From NCBI GenBank assembly GCA_910577285.1, contig CAJTLO010000008.1, positions 1 to 64,000 of the forward strand: a stretch of DNA of 64,000 nucleotides. Reading direction: 5' to 3'. Each line of letters begins with the position of its first letter. Position 1 is the stretch's first letter. Below, one piece after another: positions 45,137-54,364 of this stretch. The position numbers and the translations under genes are program-made. Under the pieces are notes generated by a model. It was not told the DNA's origin. It did no database searches and saw only the letters and a program-made list of their open reading frames with translations. Origin of the DNA: an uncultured Rikenellaceae bacterium. Its GTDB lineage: Bacteria; Bacteroidota; Bacteroidia; Bacteroidales; Rikenellaceae.

Positions 45137-46439
45137 GATCGGTCACTTTCGCAGTTATCTTCCCTTTATACAATGTAATATCCAACTCCTCGCCCGCCGC
45201 GGTACGCGCCGCATCGGTCAGGGGACGTCCACCGGTCCGGACGATCGCAAAACCGCGGGCCAGGATTTTACGCGGATCGGCAGCTTCGGTCAACCGCTGC
45301 GCCTGAAGCAAACGGGCCTCTCCGCCCGCCACGGCACGACCGGCACTCTCTTCCAGACGTACCCGGAGCGCATCCAGGCGACCGCCTCGCGCCAGCAACG
45401 CCCTGCGTGCCCCCGCGGCCAAACCTTCGGAGAGCGACCGCAGCCGCCATTCCATCCGCAGCCCGGCCCCCGACACCCGTTCGCGCAACAGGGTGCCGTA
45501 CAGCTGCACCTCCTTCTCCTCGCCGTCGAGCGTCCGCCGGACACAGCGTCGTATCTCCCCGCCGAGTTCCTCCAGTCGGGCGTCGAAACCGGCTACCCGG
45601 TCGGCCAAGAAGGCCGCCACCGCCGTAGGGGTCTTCAACGAAAGGGCTGCCACCATATCCACGACGCTCTGATCCTTGTCGTGTCCCAATCCGGCAATCA
45701 CGGGCAAGGGGAACTGGGCGACATGGAAACTGAGCAGATAGGAGTTCAGAAAACTCAAGTCGCTCTGCGAACCGCCGCCACGGATCATCACTACCGCATC
45801 GAACTCCTCCATCCGGTCGGCTACCGCCTCCAGCGCACCGATGATCGACGCTTCGGCTCCGTGTCCCTGCATGACGGCATCGAACAGCACCGCATCGAAA
45901 CGATAGGGCGACGCACCGAGCTCATTCATGAAATCCTGATAGCCGGCCGCCTGCGGCGAGGAGATGACGGCGATGCGCTGAGGCACCTGCGGAATGCCCA
46001 ACTCGCGATTCAGGTCGAACACGCCGTCCTCCCGAAGCTGAGCGATGGTCTGCTGACGCTGCCGCGCCAGGTCGCCGAGCGTGTAGAGCGGATCGATGTC
46101 CACGATCCGCAGCGACAGGCCGTAGAGCTCATGATAGCTCACCGACGCACGGAACAGCACTTTCATGCCCACGGCGAGCTCCTCGCCCGTCGCCCCACGA
46201 AAATAGGAGGCGAGCATGCCGTACTGACTCGCCCAGATCACCGCCTGCGCCTGGGCCTGCGGCACACCGTTACGGCCTCCCTTCTCCACGAGTTGCAGAT
46301 AGCAGTGTCCCGAACGGGCGTTCACTTTCAACTCGCCTATCTCGGCGGTGATCCACAACGGCGCAGCAAACCCCTGGCACAGCACCTCCCGGATGCGGCC
46401 CTGAAGCTGCGACAAGGTCATATACGAATCGACTGCCAT
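45123..46439 (-). CDS. xseA: Exodeoxyribonuclease VII large subunit
   Basis: A 438-residue XseA. The N-terminal OB fold (about 10-105; LWITAEIGELKVNARSGHCY) is followed by the catalytic region IAVISSPQAAGYQDFMNELG and VVMIRGGGSQSDLSFLNSYL, then PLPVIAGLGHDKDQSVVDMV, then a long coiled-coil part and a C-terminal ILARGFAIVRTGGRPLTDA segment. It degrades single-stranded DNA into oligonucleotides. Confidence 0.93.
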   Translation of the reverse strand: MAVDSYMTLSQLQGRIREVLCQGFAAPLWITAEIGELKVNARSGHCYLQLVEKGGRNGVPQAQAQAVIWASQYGMLASYFRGATGEELAVGMKVLFRASVSYHELYGLSLRIVDIDPLYTLGDLARQRQQTIAQLREDGVFDLNRELGIPQVPQRIAVISSPQAAGYQDFMNELGASPYRFDAVLFDAVMQGHGAEASIIGALEAVADRMEEFDAVVMIRGGGSQSDLSFLNSYLLSFHVAQFPLPVIAGLGHDKDQSVVDMVAALSLKTPTAVAAFLADRVAGFDARLEELGGEIRRCVRRTLDGEEKEVQLYGTLLRERVSGAGLRMEWRLRSLSEGLAAGARRALLARGGRLDALRVRLEESAGRAVAGGEARLLQAQRLTEAADPRKILARGFAIVRTGGRPLTDAARTAAGEELDITLYKGKITAKVTDHEKE

Positions 46440-46566
46440 AACCCGAACTCAATTTTGCCCTGCAAAGATAGTACATGCCGCGGCAAAGCGCCCCGTCCGA
46501 AGGACGTATCTCCGCGCCCTTTCCCGCCGATCGGACCGCCGCCGGCCGCCCATGCCCTCTGTGCGC

Positions 46567-47094
46567 CTACCCGACCCACACGGCGTAATCCGTTTTGCGG
46601 GGCCGCTGCTGCGCCACGGCTCCGGGCAAAGGATACCCCAGCACGCAATGACCGATTCCCTCGTAATCGCCCGCGATGCCCCAGGCCTCCAAGAGGGCTT
46701 TGCCCTCCGGCGAATCGAACACCTCCCGGGCCCGATGAATCCAGCATGCCCCCAGACCCAACGCATGGGCGGCATTGAGCAGGTTGCCCATCACCAACGT
46801 TCCGTCGTAGAGATAGGTAGGCCGGGTACGATCGGCCAGCACCACGACCACCGCCGGAGCGCCGTAGAAGGGATCGGAAGCGCTCCCCATCACGGCGGCA
46901 TTGAGCGCCGCAAGACGGTCGCGCACCGCCCTGTCCGTCACGACCGCCATCCGGGGCGACTGCATGCCCCGTCCGGTAGGGGCATACATCCCCGCCTCCA
47001 CCACCTGTGCGATCAACTCCTCCGCCGGCATCCGGTCGGGATCGTATCCACGGACGCTGCGTCGCGTCCTCAAACATTCCAATACGCTATTCAT
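46567..47094 (-). CDS. Nitroreductase family protein
   Basis: A 175-residue FMN-dependent oxidoreductase. The start at 47094 (NSVLECLRTRRSVRGYDPDR) fits family N-termini; the longer open frame upstream has no similarity. RTRRSVRGY binds the FMN phosphate, AGMYAPTGRGMQSPR follows, and GLGACWIHRAREVF and GHCVLGYP are further signatures. The in vivo substrate is unknown. Minus-strand -7 box at 47164-47171. Confidence 0.85.
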   Translation of the reverse strand: MNSVLECLRTRRSVRGYDPDRMPAEELIAQVVEAGMYAPTGRGMQSPRMAVVTDRAVRDRLAALNAAVMGSASDPFYGAPAVVVVLADRTRPTYLYDGTLVMGNLLNAAHALGLGACWIHRAREVFDSPEGKALLEAWGIAGDYEGIGHCVLGYPLPGAVAQQRPRKTDYAVWVG

Positions 47095-47163
47095 AACCTG
47101 TTTCGATTTTCGTTTCACTGTTCCGAGCCCCCCTTTTCGAGGAACCGGCCTCGGAACCTCCTC

Positions 47164-47171
47164 CAAAAGTA
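47164..47171 (-). promoter_or_regulatory. Possible -7 box for the nitroreductase gene
   Basis: Minus strand TACTTTTG fits TAnnTTTG, about 70 bases before the start. No clear -33 element. Confidence 0.35.
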
Positions 47172-47450
47172 CGAAATAAACCGAGATCGCTGTTCCCTTC
47201 CGGAATCCTTCCCCTTCCGCCCGCAGGCACAACCGACACGGGCCGCGACGCCACCGGTCCCGCCGCGACAGCCGGCCACAGCCCTCCGACGGGATAAAAG
47301 CCGGAGACCGTGAACCGGAAAGGCCCGTTTCACGAACCGCCGCCGACAGCCCCCTGACGAACGGAAACGCGGAAGGGGCAGGAACGGAAGACAAAACCTC
47401 GACAAAACGCAGCTCCTTCCGACGGAAGCGCAGCATAGCTTGTGACGAAA

Positions 47451-47478
47451 CGAGGGAAGCCCTTGCAGACTTCCCTCG
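47451..47478 (-). terminator. Terminator of the decarboxylase operon
   Basis: CGAGGGAAG/CTTCCCTCG form a 9-bp stem; on the minus strand it is followed by TTTCG. It lies 25 bases past the end of the beta-subunit gene. Confidence 0.65.
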
Positions 47479-47502
47479 CTTATCATACAAAAGCCCTGCG
47501 GG

Positions 47503-48672
47503 CTACCCGAGGAATCCGAGCATAATACCCGCTGCCACCGCACTGCCGATGACACCCGCCAGATTCGGCCCCATGGCGTGCATGAGCAGATAATTGCTCT
47601 TGTCGTACTTCAACCCCATCTCCTGGGAGATACGCGCCGCATGCGGCACGGCGGAAACCCCCGCATTACCGATCAACGGATTGATCTTGTTCCCTTTCTT
47701 GAGGAACAGGTTGAGGAATTTGACGAACAGCACTCCCGCAAAAGTCGCGATGATGAACGAGGTGGCACCGATCACGAAAACGAGCAGCGACTTCTCCGTC
47801 AGGAAGGTCGTAGCCTGCGTGGAAGCACCTACGGTCAGTCCGATGAGGATCGTCACGATATCGATGAGCGGACCGCCGGCCGTCGTAGCCAAACGCTTGG
47901 TCACACCGCTCTCCTTGAGCAGGTTCCCCAGGAACAGCATGCCGAGCAACGGCAGGCCCGAAGGCACGAGGAAACAGGTGAGCAGCAGACCGATGATCGG
48001 GAACATGATCTTCTCGCTCTTGGAGATGGGCCTCGGCGGCCTCATACGAATCAGACGCTCCTTCTTGGTCGTACACAGCTTCATCACCCAAGGCTGGAGT
48101 ACCGGCACGAGGGCCATGTAGGAATAGGCGGCGATCGCTATGGCGCCCATCATGTCCGGAGCGAGCCGGCTCGAAAGGAAGATGGCCGTCGGACCGTCGG
48201 CACCGCCGATAATACCGATCGCCCCCGCCTCGGCAGCAGTAAAGCCGCATGCGAGCGCGATCATGTAGGCACCGAAGATTCCGAACTGGGCCGCAGCGCC
48301 TATCGTCATCAGCTTCGGGTTGGAGATAAGGGCCGAGAAGTCGGTCATCGCCCCGATGCCGAGGAAGATCAAGGGCGGATAGAGACCGTTCTTCACCCCG
48401 AAATAGAGGTAATTCAGCACCGAACCCTCTTCATAGACACCGATCTCCATGCCGTCGGCAAAGGGAATATTGCCGATCAGTATGCCGAAGCCTATCGGCA
48501 CGAGGAGCATCGGCTCCATCTTGTGTTTGATACCGAGATAGAGGAAGAACAGGCCCACGACGATCATGACCAGGTGACCCCACGTCACGTTGGCGAAACC
48601 CGTTATCCCCCAGAGCTCTTGCAGGTTCTGCCCGATGAAAGCACCGAACCCGCCATTCAGGAACATGGTCAT
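47503..48672 (-). CDS. mmdB: Na+-translocating decarboxylase beta subunit
   Basis: A 389-residue polytopic membrane protein of the OadB/MmdB/GcdB family. It decarboxylates carboxybiotin and pumps Na+ outward. The family motif GGADGPTAIFLSSRLAP contains the Asp of region IIIa that takes part in Na+ binding, and the C-terminal GNAGVSAVPHAARIS segment is conserved. The gene directly follows the biotin carrier (four bases). With mmdA present, methylmalonyl-CoA is the expected substrate. Confidence 0.92.
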   Translation of the reverse strand: MTMFLNGGFGAFIGQNLQELWGITGFANVTWGHLVMIVVGLFFLYLGIKHKMEPMLLVPIGFGILIGNIPFADGMEIGVYEEGSVLNYLYFGVKNGLYPPLIFLGIGAMTDFSALISNPKLMTIGAAAQFGIFGAYMIALACGFTAAEAGAIGIIGGADGPTAIFLSSRLAPDMMGAIAIAAYSYMALVPVLQPWVMKLCTTKKERLIRMRPPRPISKSEKIMFPIIGLLLTCFLVPSGLPLLGMLFLGNLLKESGVTKRLATTAGGPLIDIVTILIGLTVGASTQATTFLTEKSLLVFVIGATSFIIATFAGVLFVKFLNLFLKKGNKINPLIGNAGVSAVPHAARISQEMGLKYDKSNYLLMHAMGPNLAGVIGSAVAAGIMLGFLG

Positions 48673-48676
48673 ACGG

Positions 48677-49126
48677 CTATTCGATGGTTAGTAGTACATC
48701 CCCTTCCATCACCGAGTCGCCGGCACCTTTCATAATACTCTTCACCACACCGCTTCTGCTGGCGTCGATGTTGTTCTCCATCTTCATGGCTTCGAGTATC
48801 ATCACCGTCTGCCCTTCCTTCACCGTGTCGCCCTCCTTCACGCGGAGTTCGAGTACCGTACCGGGCAGCGGGCTGCGAAGCTGGGTGCCGTTGCCGGCCG
48901 CCGCCGGTGCGGAGGCGATCTTCACGGGTGCCGCCTGAGGCGTGGCCTGGTAGGTGGCGGGAGCTACCTGCACCGGCTTCACCGGTTTCGGTCCTCCGGC
49001 CAGATCGTTCTCGAGCTCTACCTTATAGGAGGTGCCGTTTACCGACACCGTGGCGACTCCGTCCTCTACGTTGTCTACGGCAACCTTGTACGCATTGCCG
49101 TTTATTTTGAATTGAAACTCTTTCAT
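48677..49126 (-). CDS. mmdC: Biotin carrier subunit of the decarboxylase
   Basis: A 149-residue protein with a C-terminal biotinyl domain. EAMKMEN (113-119) carries the biotinylated Lys115. Residues 1-40 are a beta-rich domain; 45-80 is a Pro/Ala-rich flexible linker that lets biotin swing between the carboxyltransferase and the membrane subunit. Its position between the OadG-like gene and the beta subunit is the standard one. Confidence 0.9.
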   Translation of the reverse strand: MKEFQFKINGNAYKVAVDNVEDGVATVSVNGTSYKVELENDLAGGPKPVKPVQVAPATYQATPQAAPVKIASAPAAAGNGTQLRSPLPGTVLELRVKEGDTVKEGQTVMILEAMKMENNIDASRSGVVKSIMKGAGDSVMEGDVLLTIE

Positions 49127-49133
49127 ACTGTGA

Positions 49134-50153
49134 CTATCTGTTTTTCCTTGAGGGTAATTCGGTTATGCCGTGTATCTTGGAGTTCCACGGCGAATACATC
49201 CTGTTGACGTGGTTGATGGTGATGACCGTCGATTCGTGCACATGCAGCTCTTCCTGGTAAAGTCTGAGCGCAAGTGCGATGGCTGCGATCTCCTCGCCGG
49301 TATAGCCGCCGTCGCGGGCCTGTTTGCCCACCACGGGTTCGCCGCCCTCCCGGGCCGACTTGCGGTTGGTGCGCCTCACCATGATCATCCCGATGAGCTT
49401 AAACACCAGGAAGATGGTCACCAGTGCGAGGAACACCACGCCCATGGCCGTCACGGCCATCACGCCGCCCGTAGCGTCCTTCTGACGGAACTGCTCGTGA
49501 CGCGGCACCTCCTCGTTCACCTCGTTGGTAGCCAGCGGGGTATTCTTCCCCATCTCCTGCGGCTGGTACTTCAGCCGTTGGGCGATGGTGTCGAGGTAGG
49601 CATCGCCGCGGAGCGCACGCCGTTCAGCACGGGTGAATTCCGGGAACACCTTGGACTCGATCTCCTCGTGACCCAAGATACCCCACGCCACGTCCGGCAC
49701 AGGCGTATACCCCTCCGGGAATTTGAAAACACTGATGATATCCTTGCCGTTGGCATTGTAGAGAATGACCATATCCACCGCCTCGTCGCTGAGGGTGAAG
49801 TTGGTATAGAAGGTCCCTTTGGTATCGGTACCCTCGCAGAAAAAGAGCCTGTAACCGAGCGGTTCGATACTCGTCGCGGGGTTGTTGCGCGGAATGTAGT
49901 ATTTGCGGATCAGCTTGTTACCCTCCGCGTCGTACCGATCGGCATACCGGACGCCCAGATAACAGCCGCCCACGTCGACGCGCTCGTATCCCGTATTGAA
50001 GAGCTCCACCCACGACTCCCGGACGCCGTAGTCGTCCACCACGTCGTTCTCGTTGAGTACGAGCACTTCGTTGATTCGCATATTCAGCACGCCCTGCGCC
50101 GACGCACCCAGTGCGCACAGTGCAGCGACGATCAAAAGACAGAACTTCCTCAT
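49134..50153 (-). CDS. Lamin-tail domain fused to OadG-like decarboxylase gamma/delta subunit
   Basis: A 339-residue protein. The start at 50153 gives a signal peptide (RKFCLLIVAALCALGASAQ). Residues 20-150 form a lamin-tail-like beta domain (INEVLVLNENDVVDDYG; WVELFNTGYERVDVGGCYLG) on the periplasmic side. One membrane helix (about 231-259) and a C-terminal cytoplasmic tail correspond to OadG/MmdD, which anchors the decarboxylase complex. The OadG part is normally under 130 residues, so the exported domain is an addition found in Bacteroidota. Its ligand is unknown. Confidence 0.8.
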   Translation of the reverse strand: MRKFCLLIVAALCALGASAQGVLNMRINEVLVLNENDVVDDYGVRESWVELFNTGYERVDVGGCYLGVRYADRYDAEGNKLIRKYYIPRNNPATSIEPLGYRLFFCEGTDTKGTFYTNFTLSDEAVDMVILYNANGKDIISVFKFPEGYTPVPDVAWGILGHEEIESKVFPEFTRAERRALRGDAYLDTIAQRLKYQPQEMGKNTPLATNEVNEEVPRHEQFRQKDATGGVMAVTAMGVVFLALVTIFLVFKLIGMIMVRRTNRKSAREGGEPVVGKQARDGGYTGEEIAAIALALRLYQEELHVHESTVITINHVNRMYSPWNSKIHGITELPSRKNR

Positions 50154-50157
50154 AAGC

Positions 50158-51720
50158 CTACAAAGGTATGTTGGAGTGTTTCTTGGCAGGGTTGGTGAGG
50201 CGCTTGGTAGCGAGCGACTGCAACGCACGGATGATGCGGAAACGCGTGTTGCGCGGCTCGATCACATCGTCGATGTAGCCGTACTTGGCCGCATTGTAGG
50301 GGTTCGAGAACTTCCTGCGGTACTCCTCCTCCTTCTCGGCGATGAAAGCCGCCTTCTGAGCCGGGTCTTCTATCTTGGCGATCTCGCGGGCGAAGAGCAC
50401 CTCCACGGCACCGCTCGCACCCATCACGGCGATCTCCGCACTCGGCCAGGCATAGTTGATGTCGCCGCGGATATGTTTGGAAGACATGACGATATAGGCA
50501 CCTCCATAGGATTTGCGCAGGGTCACGGTCACCTTGGGCACCGTGGCCTCGCAGTAGGCGAAGAGCAGTTTCGCGCCGTGCGTGATGACACCGCCGTACT
50601 CCTGACCCGTACCCGGCAGGAAGCCCGGCACATCCACCAGCGTCACGATCGGAATGTTGAACGCATCGCAGAACCGCACGAAACGGGCCGCCTTGCGCGA
50701 AGCATTGATATCGAGCACCCCGGCCATGTATTTGGGCTGGTTGGCGATAATACCCACGCTCTGTCCGTTGAAGCGGGCGAAACAGGTGATGACATTCTTG
50801 GCGAACGACTCGTGCACCTCGAGCATGTCGCCGTTATCGACGATGGCGCGGATCACCTCGTACATGTCGTAAGGCTTGCTGGGGCTGGCGGGGATGATTT
50901 CGTTGAGCGAATCCTCGAGCCTGCTGATGGAATCGGTACAGGGAGCCAGCGGAGCGTCCTCCATGTTGTTCTGGGGAATGAAGGAGATGAGCTTGCGGAT
51001 CAGTTCCATCGTCTCCTCTTCGGTGGAGGTGGCGAAATCGGCCACACCCGACTTGCCGGTGTGTACCGAAGCACCTCCGAGCTGCTCCTGCGTCACCTCT
51101 TCGCCCGTTACGGTCTTCACCACCGCCGGACCGGTCAGGAACATGTAGCTCGTGTCGCGCTTCATGATGGTGAAGTCGGTCAGCGCGGGCGAGTACACCG
51201 CGCCACCGGCGCAGGGACCCAGGATGACGGAGATCTGCGGAATGACGCCCGAAGCCATCACGTTGCGCTGGAAAATCTCGGCATAGCCGGCCAGCGCATT
51301 CACGCCCTCCTGAATACGCGCACCGCCGGAGTCGTTGAGTCCGATGCAGGGTGCGCCGGCCCGCATGGCCATGTCCATCACCTTGCATATCTTCTCGGAC
51401 ATCGTCTTGGAGAGCGAACCGCCCGATACGGTGAAATCCTGTGCGAAAATATAAACCAGACGGCCGTCGATCGTACCGTAGCCGGTCACCACCCCGTCGC
51501 CGTAGGTATGGCTCTTCTCCATGCCGAAATCGTAACAGCGGTGTGTCACGAACATGTCGAACTCCTCGAAACTGCCCTCGTCCAGGAGCATCTGTATCCT
51601 CTCACGGGCAGTGTACTTGCCCTTGGCGTGCTGTGCGTCGATCCTTTTCTGACCGCCGCCCTGCCTCGCTTCCTCGCGCAGCGCTATCAACTCCGCGACC
51701 TTGTTCTGATTATCGCTCAT
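50158..51720 (-). CDS. mmdA: Methylmalonyl-CoA decarboxylase alpha subunit (carboxyltransferase)
   Basis: A 520-residue acyl-CoA carboxyltransferase. It has the two crotonase-like halves. [20 protein letters not shown] and [16 protein letters not shown] lie in the first, and [20 protein letters not shown] and [20 protein letters not shown] in the second. It transfers the carboxyl group of methylmalonyl-CoA to biotin. The sequence also fits propionyl-CoA carboxylase beta subunits, but the OadG, carrier and OadB genes make decarboxylation the likely direction. It works in succinate-to-propionate fermentation. Confidence 0.92.
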   Translation of the reverse strand: MSDNQNKVAELIALREEARQGGGQKRIDAQHAKGKYTARERIQMLLDEGSFEEFDMFVTHRCYDFGMEKSHTYGDGVVTGYGTIDGRLVYIFAQDFTVSGGSLSKTMSEKICKVMDMAMRAGAPCIGLNDSGGARIQEGVNALAGYAEIFQRNVMASGVIPQISVILGPCAGGAVYSPALTDFTIMKRDTSYMFLTGPAVVKTVTGEEVTQEQLGGASVHTGKSGVADFATSTEEETMELIRKLISFIPQNNMEDAPLAPCTDSISRLEDSLNEIIPASPSKPYDMYEVIRAIVDNGDMLEVHESFAKNVITCFARFNGQSVGIIANQPKYMAGVLDINASRKAARFVRFCDAFNIPIVTLVDVPGFLPGTGQEYGGVITHGAKLLFAYCEATVPKVTVTLRKSYGGAYIVMSSKHIRGDINYAWPSAEIAVMGASGAVEVLFAREIAKIEDPAQKAAFIAEKEEEYRRKFSNPYNAAKYGYIDDVIEPRNTRFRIIRALQSLATKRLTNPAKKHSNIPL

Positions 51721-51847
51721 ATAGTTTCAATAAGATTTTGTCGTTCGGTTAACCGTAGGACCGTCCCGCCGCCCTGTCGGGTGACGAGGACCGATCCGTG
51801 AAAGAACGGCGCCCTGCGGCTGCGGGGCGCCATCACACGCTGCGGTG

Positions 51848-52261
51848 TCACTTATCGTGCTTGTCCTCGCAAAGCTCCGTCAGGACGCCGCCGGTGGATT
51901 TGGGATGGAGGAAAGCGATCGTCAGCCCCTCGGCTCCCCGGCGCGGCGTTTTGTCGATCAGGCGTACGCCCTTGCCCTCGACCTCGGCCAGCGCCTCCTC
52001 GATGTTCTCCACGGCATAGGCCACATGATGGACGCCTTCGCCCTTGTTGGCGATGAACTTGGCGATGGTGCTCTCCTCGTTCGTGGGTTCGAGAAGCTCT
52101 ATCTTGGTCTGTCCGACCTTGAAGAAAGCGGTCTTCACCTTCTGATCGGCGACTTCTTCGATGTTGTAGCACTTGAATCCCAGAATATTTTCCCAGAAAG
52201 GGATCGCCTCTTCCAGACTTTTGACGGCGATTCCGAGATGTTCGATATGAGAAATTTTCAT
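51848..52261 (-). CDS. mce: Methylmalonyl-CoA epimerase
   Basis: A 137-residue vicinal-oxygen-chelate protein with paired beta-alpha-beta modules. The metal ligands are in [13 protein letters not shown] (His), [25 protein letters not shown] (His) and a Glu near the C-terminus. It interconverts (R)- and (S)-methylmalonyl-CoA, feeding the decarboxylase after methylmalonyl-CoA mutase. It is first in the operon, 127 bases before mmdA. Confidence 0.92.
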   Translation of the reverse strand: MKISHIEHLGIAVKSLEEAIPFWENILGFKCYNIEEVADQKVKTAFFKVGQTKIELLEPTNEESTIAKFIANKGEGVHHVAYAVENIEEALAEVEGKGVRLIDKTPRRGAEGLTIAFLHPKSTGGVLTELCEDKHDK

Positions 52262-52331
52262 CTCTTTGATATTTTTGGTTTGACAGAATTCCTACTCGAT
52301 CCGTTCCGCGATCGGGAACCCCTGAACGTTA

Positions 52332-52339
52332 CAAAGATA
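52332..52339 (-). promoter_or_regulatory. Possible -7 box of the decarboxylase operon
   Basis: Minus strand TATCTTTG fits TAnnTTTG, about 70 bases before the mce start. The -33 position reads TTTCG rather than TTTG. Confidence 0.45.
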
Positions 52340-52440
52340 ATCTTTCTTTTCAGATGCCCGAAATAAACCCGCTATTTTTCCCCGCCTCGCCTGGCTGCGA
52401 ACATGCTCCGTTCCGGTCGGGACGTGCGGACGCTCCGCCG

Positions 52441-53556
52441 CTACAGCAGACTTTTGTAGACCGCCGTCAGGTTGGCCGCGATGACCGGTTCCCTGAAATT
52501 GCGGGCATAAGCCACTCCCCGGGTCCGCATGCCTTCGGCCGCCGCAGCGTCGTCGAGCACGCTCTTCAGCGCATGAAGCATCTCTTCCGTACTCTCGGGT
52601 GCCACGTAGATGCAGGCGTCACCGCCCGTTTCGGGAAACACCCCGCCCCGGGTGGTGATGACCGGCACCCGCGAATTGAGCGCTTCGAGAATCGGTATGC
52701 CGAACCCTTCGTAGAAAGAGGGATAAACGAACACGGAGGCCATCTGGTAAATGGCGGGCAAATCGCCGAAGGGCACGCTGTGAAGCATCTTCACGCGACT
52801 GCCGATACCGTGCGCCGCGGCATACTCCATCACGCGATCGGCATAACGGGTGTGCCGGCCGCAAGCCACCAGGTCGACGTCGAGCTTTCCCGCCACCATG
52901 GCCTTCACGGTCAGCATCAGGTTTTTGCGCTCCTCGATCGTACCCACGCTCAGGATATACCGCTCCGGCAGGCCGTAGGCCGCACGCACTTCGCGCCGCC
53001 GTTTCTCACCCACCGGTTTCTCGAACGCCGGATCGCATCCCTGATAGACCACCTCGATCTTCTCCTCCGGTATGTGCCAGTAGTTGATCAGGTCGCCCGC
53101 AGTCTGGCGGCTGATGGCGATGATGCGGTCGGCCTCCCGGCAACTCCGGGAGTACTTGCGCGTATAAAGCCACCGGTCCGCCGGCTTGTAAAGCTCGGGA
53201 TGATGGACGAAAATGATGTCGTGCATCGTCACCACGCTCCGCGCCCGCACCCGTCCGATGTCGGCCGGCAGTTCGTTGCTGAGTCCGTGAAAAACATCCA
53301 CCCCGCTCAGGCGGATGGCCCGTCCCATGGCATAGCTCCGCCACAGCGAACCGGAGAGGGCACGCACCCCCTGCGGCGTCACCACCCCGACATGCTCCGG
53401 CACGCCGAAGCCGCAACTGTTTCCCTCCTTGGGGGTAAACAGCGTATACCTGTTCTCCGGGGCATACCGGAGCAGCAGTCCGACCGTACTGCGCGAATAG
53501 TTGCCCAATCCGCTTCCGTTGAAAAAAAGCCTTTTGGCATCGAACCCGATATTCAT
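52441..53556 (-). CDS. Glycosyltransferase, GT4-like (GT-B fold)
   Basis: A 371-residue retaining glycosyltransferase. N-terminal FDAKRLFFNGSGLGNYSRST, central YILSVGTIEERKNLMLTVKA (the GT4 nucleotide-sugar hinge) and C-terminal YPSFYEGFGIPILEALNSRV with the catalytic EGFGIPILE motif. It probably adds a sugar in surface polysaccharide or glycoprotein synthesis. No other glycan genes are adjacent, so the pathway is not known. Confidence 0.87.
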   Translation of the reverse strand: MNIGFDAKRLFFNGSGLGNYSRSTVGLLLRYAPENRYTLFTPKEGNSCGFGVPEHVGVVTPQGVRALSGSLWRSYAMGRAIRLSGVDVFHGLSNELPADIGRVRARSVVTMHDIIFVHHPELYKPADRWLYTRKYSRSCREADRIIAISRQTAGDLINYWHIPEEKIEVVYQGCDPAFEKPVGEKRRREVRAAYGLPERYILSVGTIEERKNLMLTVKAMVAGKLDVDLVACGRHTRYADRVMEYAAAHGIGSRVKMLHSVPFGDLPAIYQMASVFVYPSFYEGFGIPILEALNSRVPVITTRGGVFPETGGDACIYVAPESTEEMLHALKSVLDDAAAAEGMRTRGVAYARNFREPVIAANLTAVYKSLL

Positions 53557-53891
53557 ACCAACTCCTTACTGATGACAAGTTCCGTTGCCGTAAAGATAAG
53601 ACAATCTATCGGAATCCCCACACCTCCCGCCGTTTTTGCCGCTCCGCACACCGCCCCGCCCCGGAGCTCCGCACGGAGGGAAGGCCCCCGACCGGAGAAC
53701 CCGCCCCGTCCCCTCCGGGGAAGGCGTCCCACAAAACGACGGGCCGGCGCATAGGAATTCCGGGTAAAAATAGTACATTCGCACTACGGAGCGTCCGCCG
53801 ATTCGGGCGCGATATTTGCCGGCCTACCGACCGGCATTCCCGCCGCACCCGGCGGGAACCCCAGCATTGTCAAAGCTAAAAAACGACCGCA
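53557..53891. other. Divergent intergenic stretch
   Basis: About 335 bases between divergent genes. Near-consensus boxes (TACATTCG on +, TATCTTTA on -) might serve as promoters, but neither is complete. No gene seen. Confidence 0.5.
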
Positions 53892-54353
53892 ATGAAACGA
53901 TTTCTGACCATAGCGCTGCTGGCCCTGCTGACCGCCGCACCGCTGCACGCACAACGACTCGTGATCGGCGAACGCGCCCCGGAACTGAGCGTATCGCAAT
54001 GGCTCAACGGAGCCCCCGACACCAACGGCAAGGCCGTCATGGTGGAGTTCTACCACTCTTCCGCCCCGAAAGGGGACGAACGCCTCGCCCGGCTCGACGA
54101 GCTGGCCAGGACCCACGGCGACCGGCTCGCGGTGGTGGTGGTGACGCGCGAGAACGGCGAGGCCGCCACGACCTCCCTGCTGAAAGGCTCGCCCGCCTAC
54201 CGGGTGGGTTACGACAGCGACGGGGCGGTCTTCTCGACCTTCTCGGCCCGCTACGTACCCTACTCGGTGATTTACGACAAACGGGGACGCATCCTGTGGG
54301 TAGGCAACCCCTCGTCGCTCTCGGTTGCCGACATCGCCGACATCATCCGCTAA
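53892..54353 (+). CDS. Exported thioredoxin-fold protein without the CxxC motif
   Basis: A 153-residue protein with a signal peptide (KRFLTIALLALLTAAPLHAQ) and a TlpA/peroxiredoxin-like fold (VIGERAPELSVSQWLNG; AVMVEFYHSSAPKGD; YVPYSVIYDKRGRILWVGN with the cis-Pro loop). Where active proteins have WCxxC, this one has HSSAPKG (about 56-62), and the mature part has no cysteine. It cannot act as a thiol redox protein. It may bind a partner or ligand. It lies 11 bases before meaB. Confidence 0.7.
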   Translation: MKRFLTIALLALLTAAPLHAQRLVIGERAPELSVSQWLNGAPDTNGKAVMVEFYHSSAPKGDERLARLDELARTHGDRLAVVVVTRENGEAATTSLLKGSPAYRVGYDSDGAVFSTFSARYVPYSVIYDKRGRILWVGNPSSLSVADIADIIR

Positions 54354-54364
54354 AAACACGAGAG

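Larger units (their letters stand above)
47095..47502. other. Intergenic stretch
   Basis: About 410 bases between two minus-strand genes. It holds the terminator of the decarboxylase operon (47451-47478) and a possible -7 box for the nitroreductase (47164-47171). No gene seen. Confidence 0.6.
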
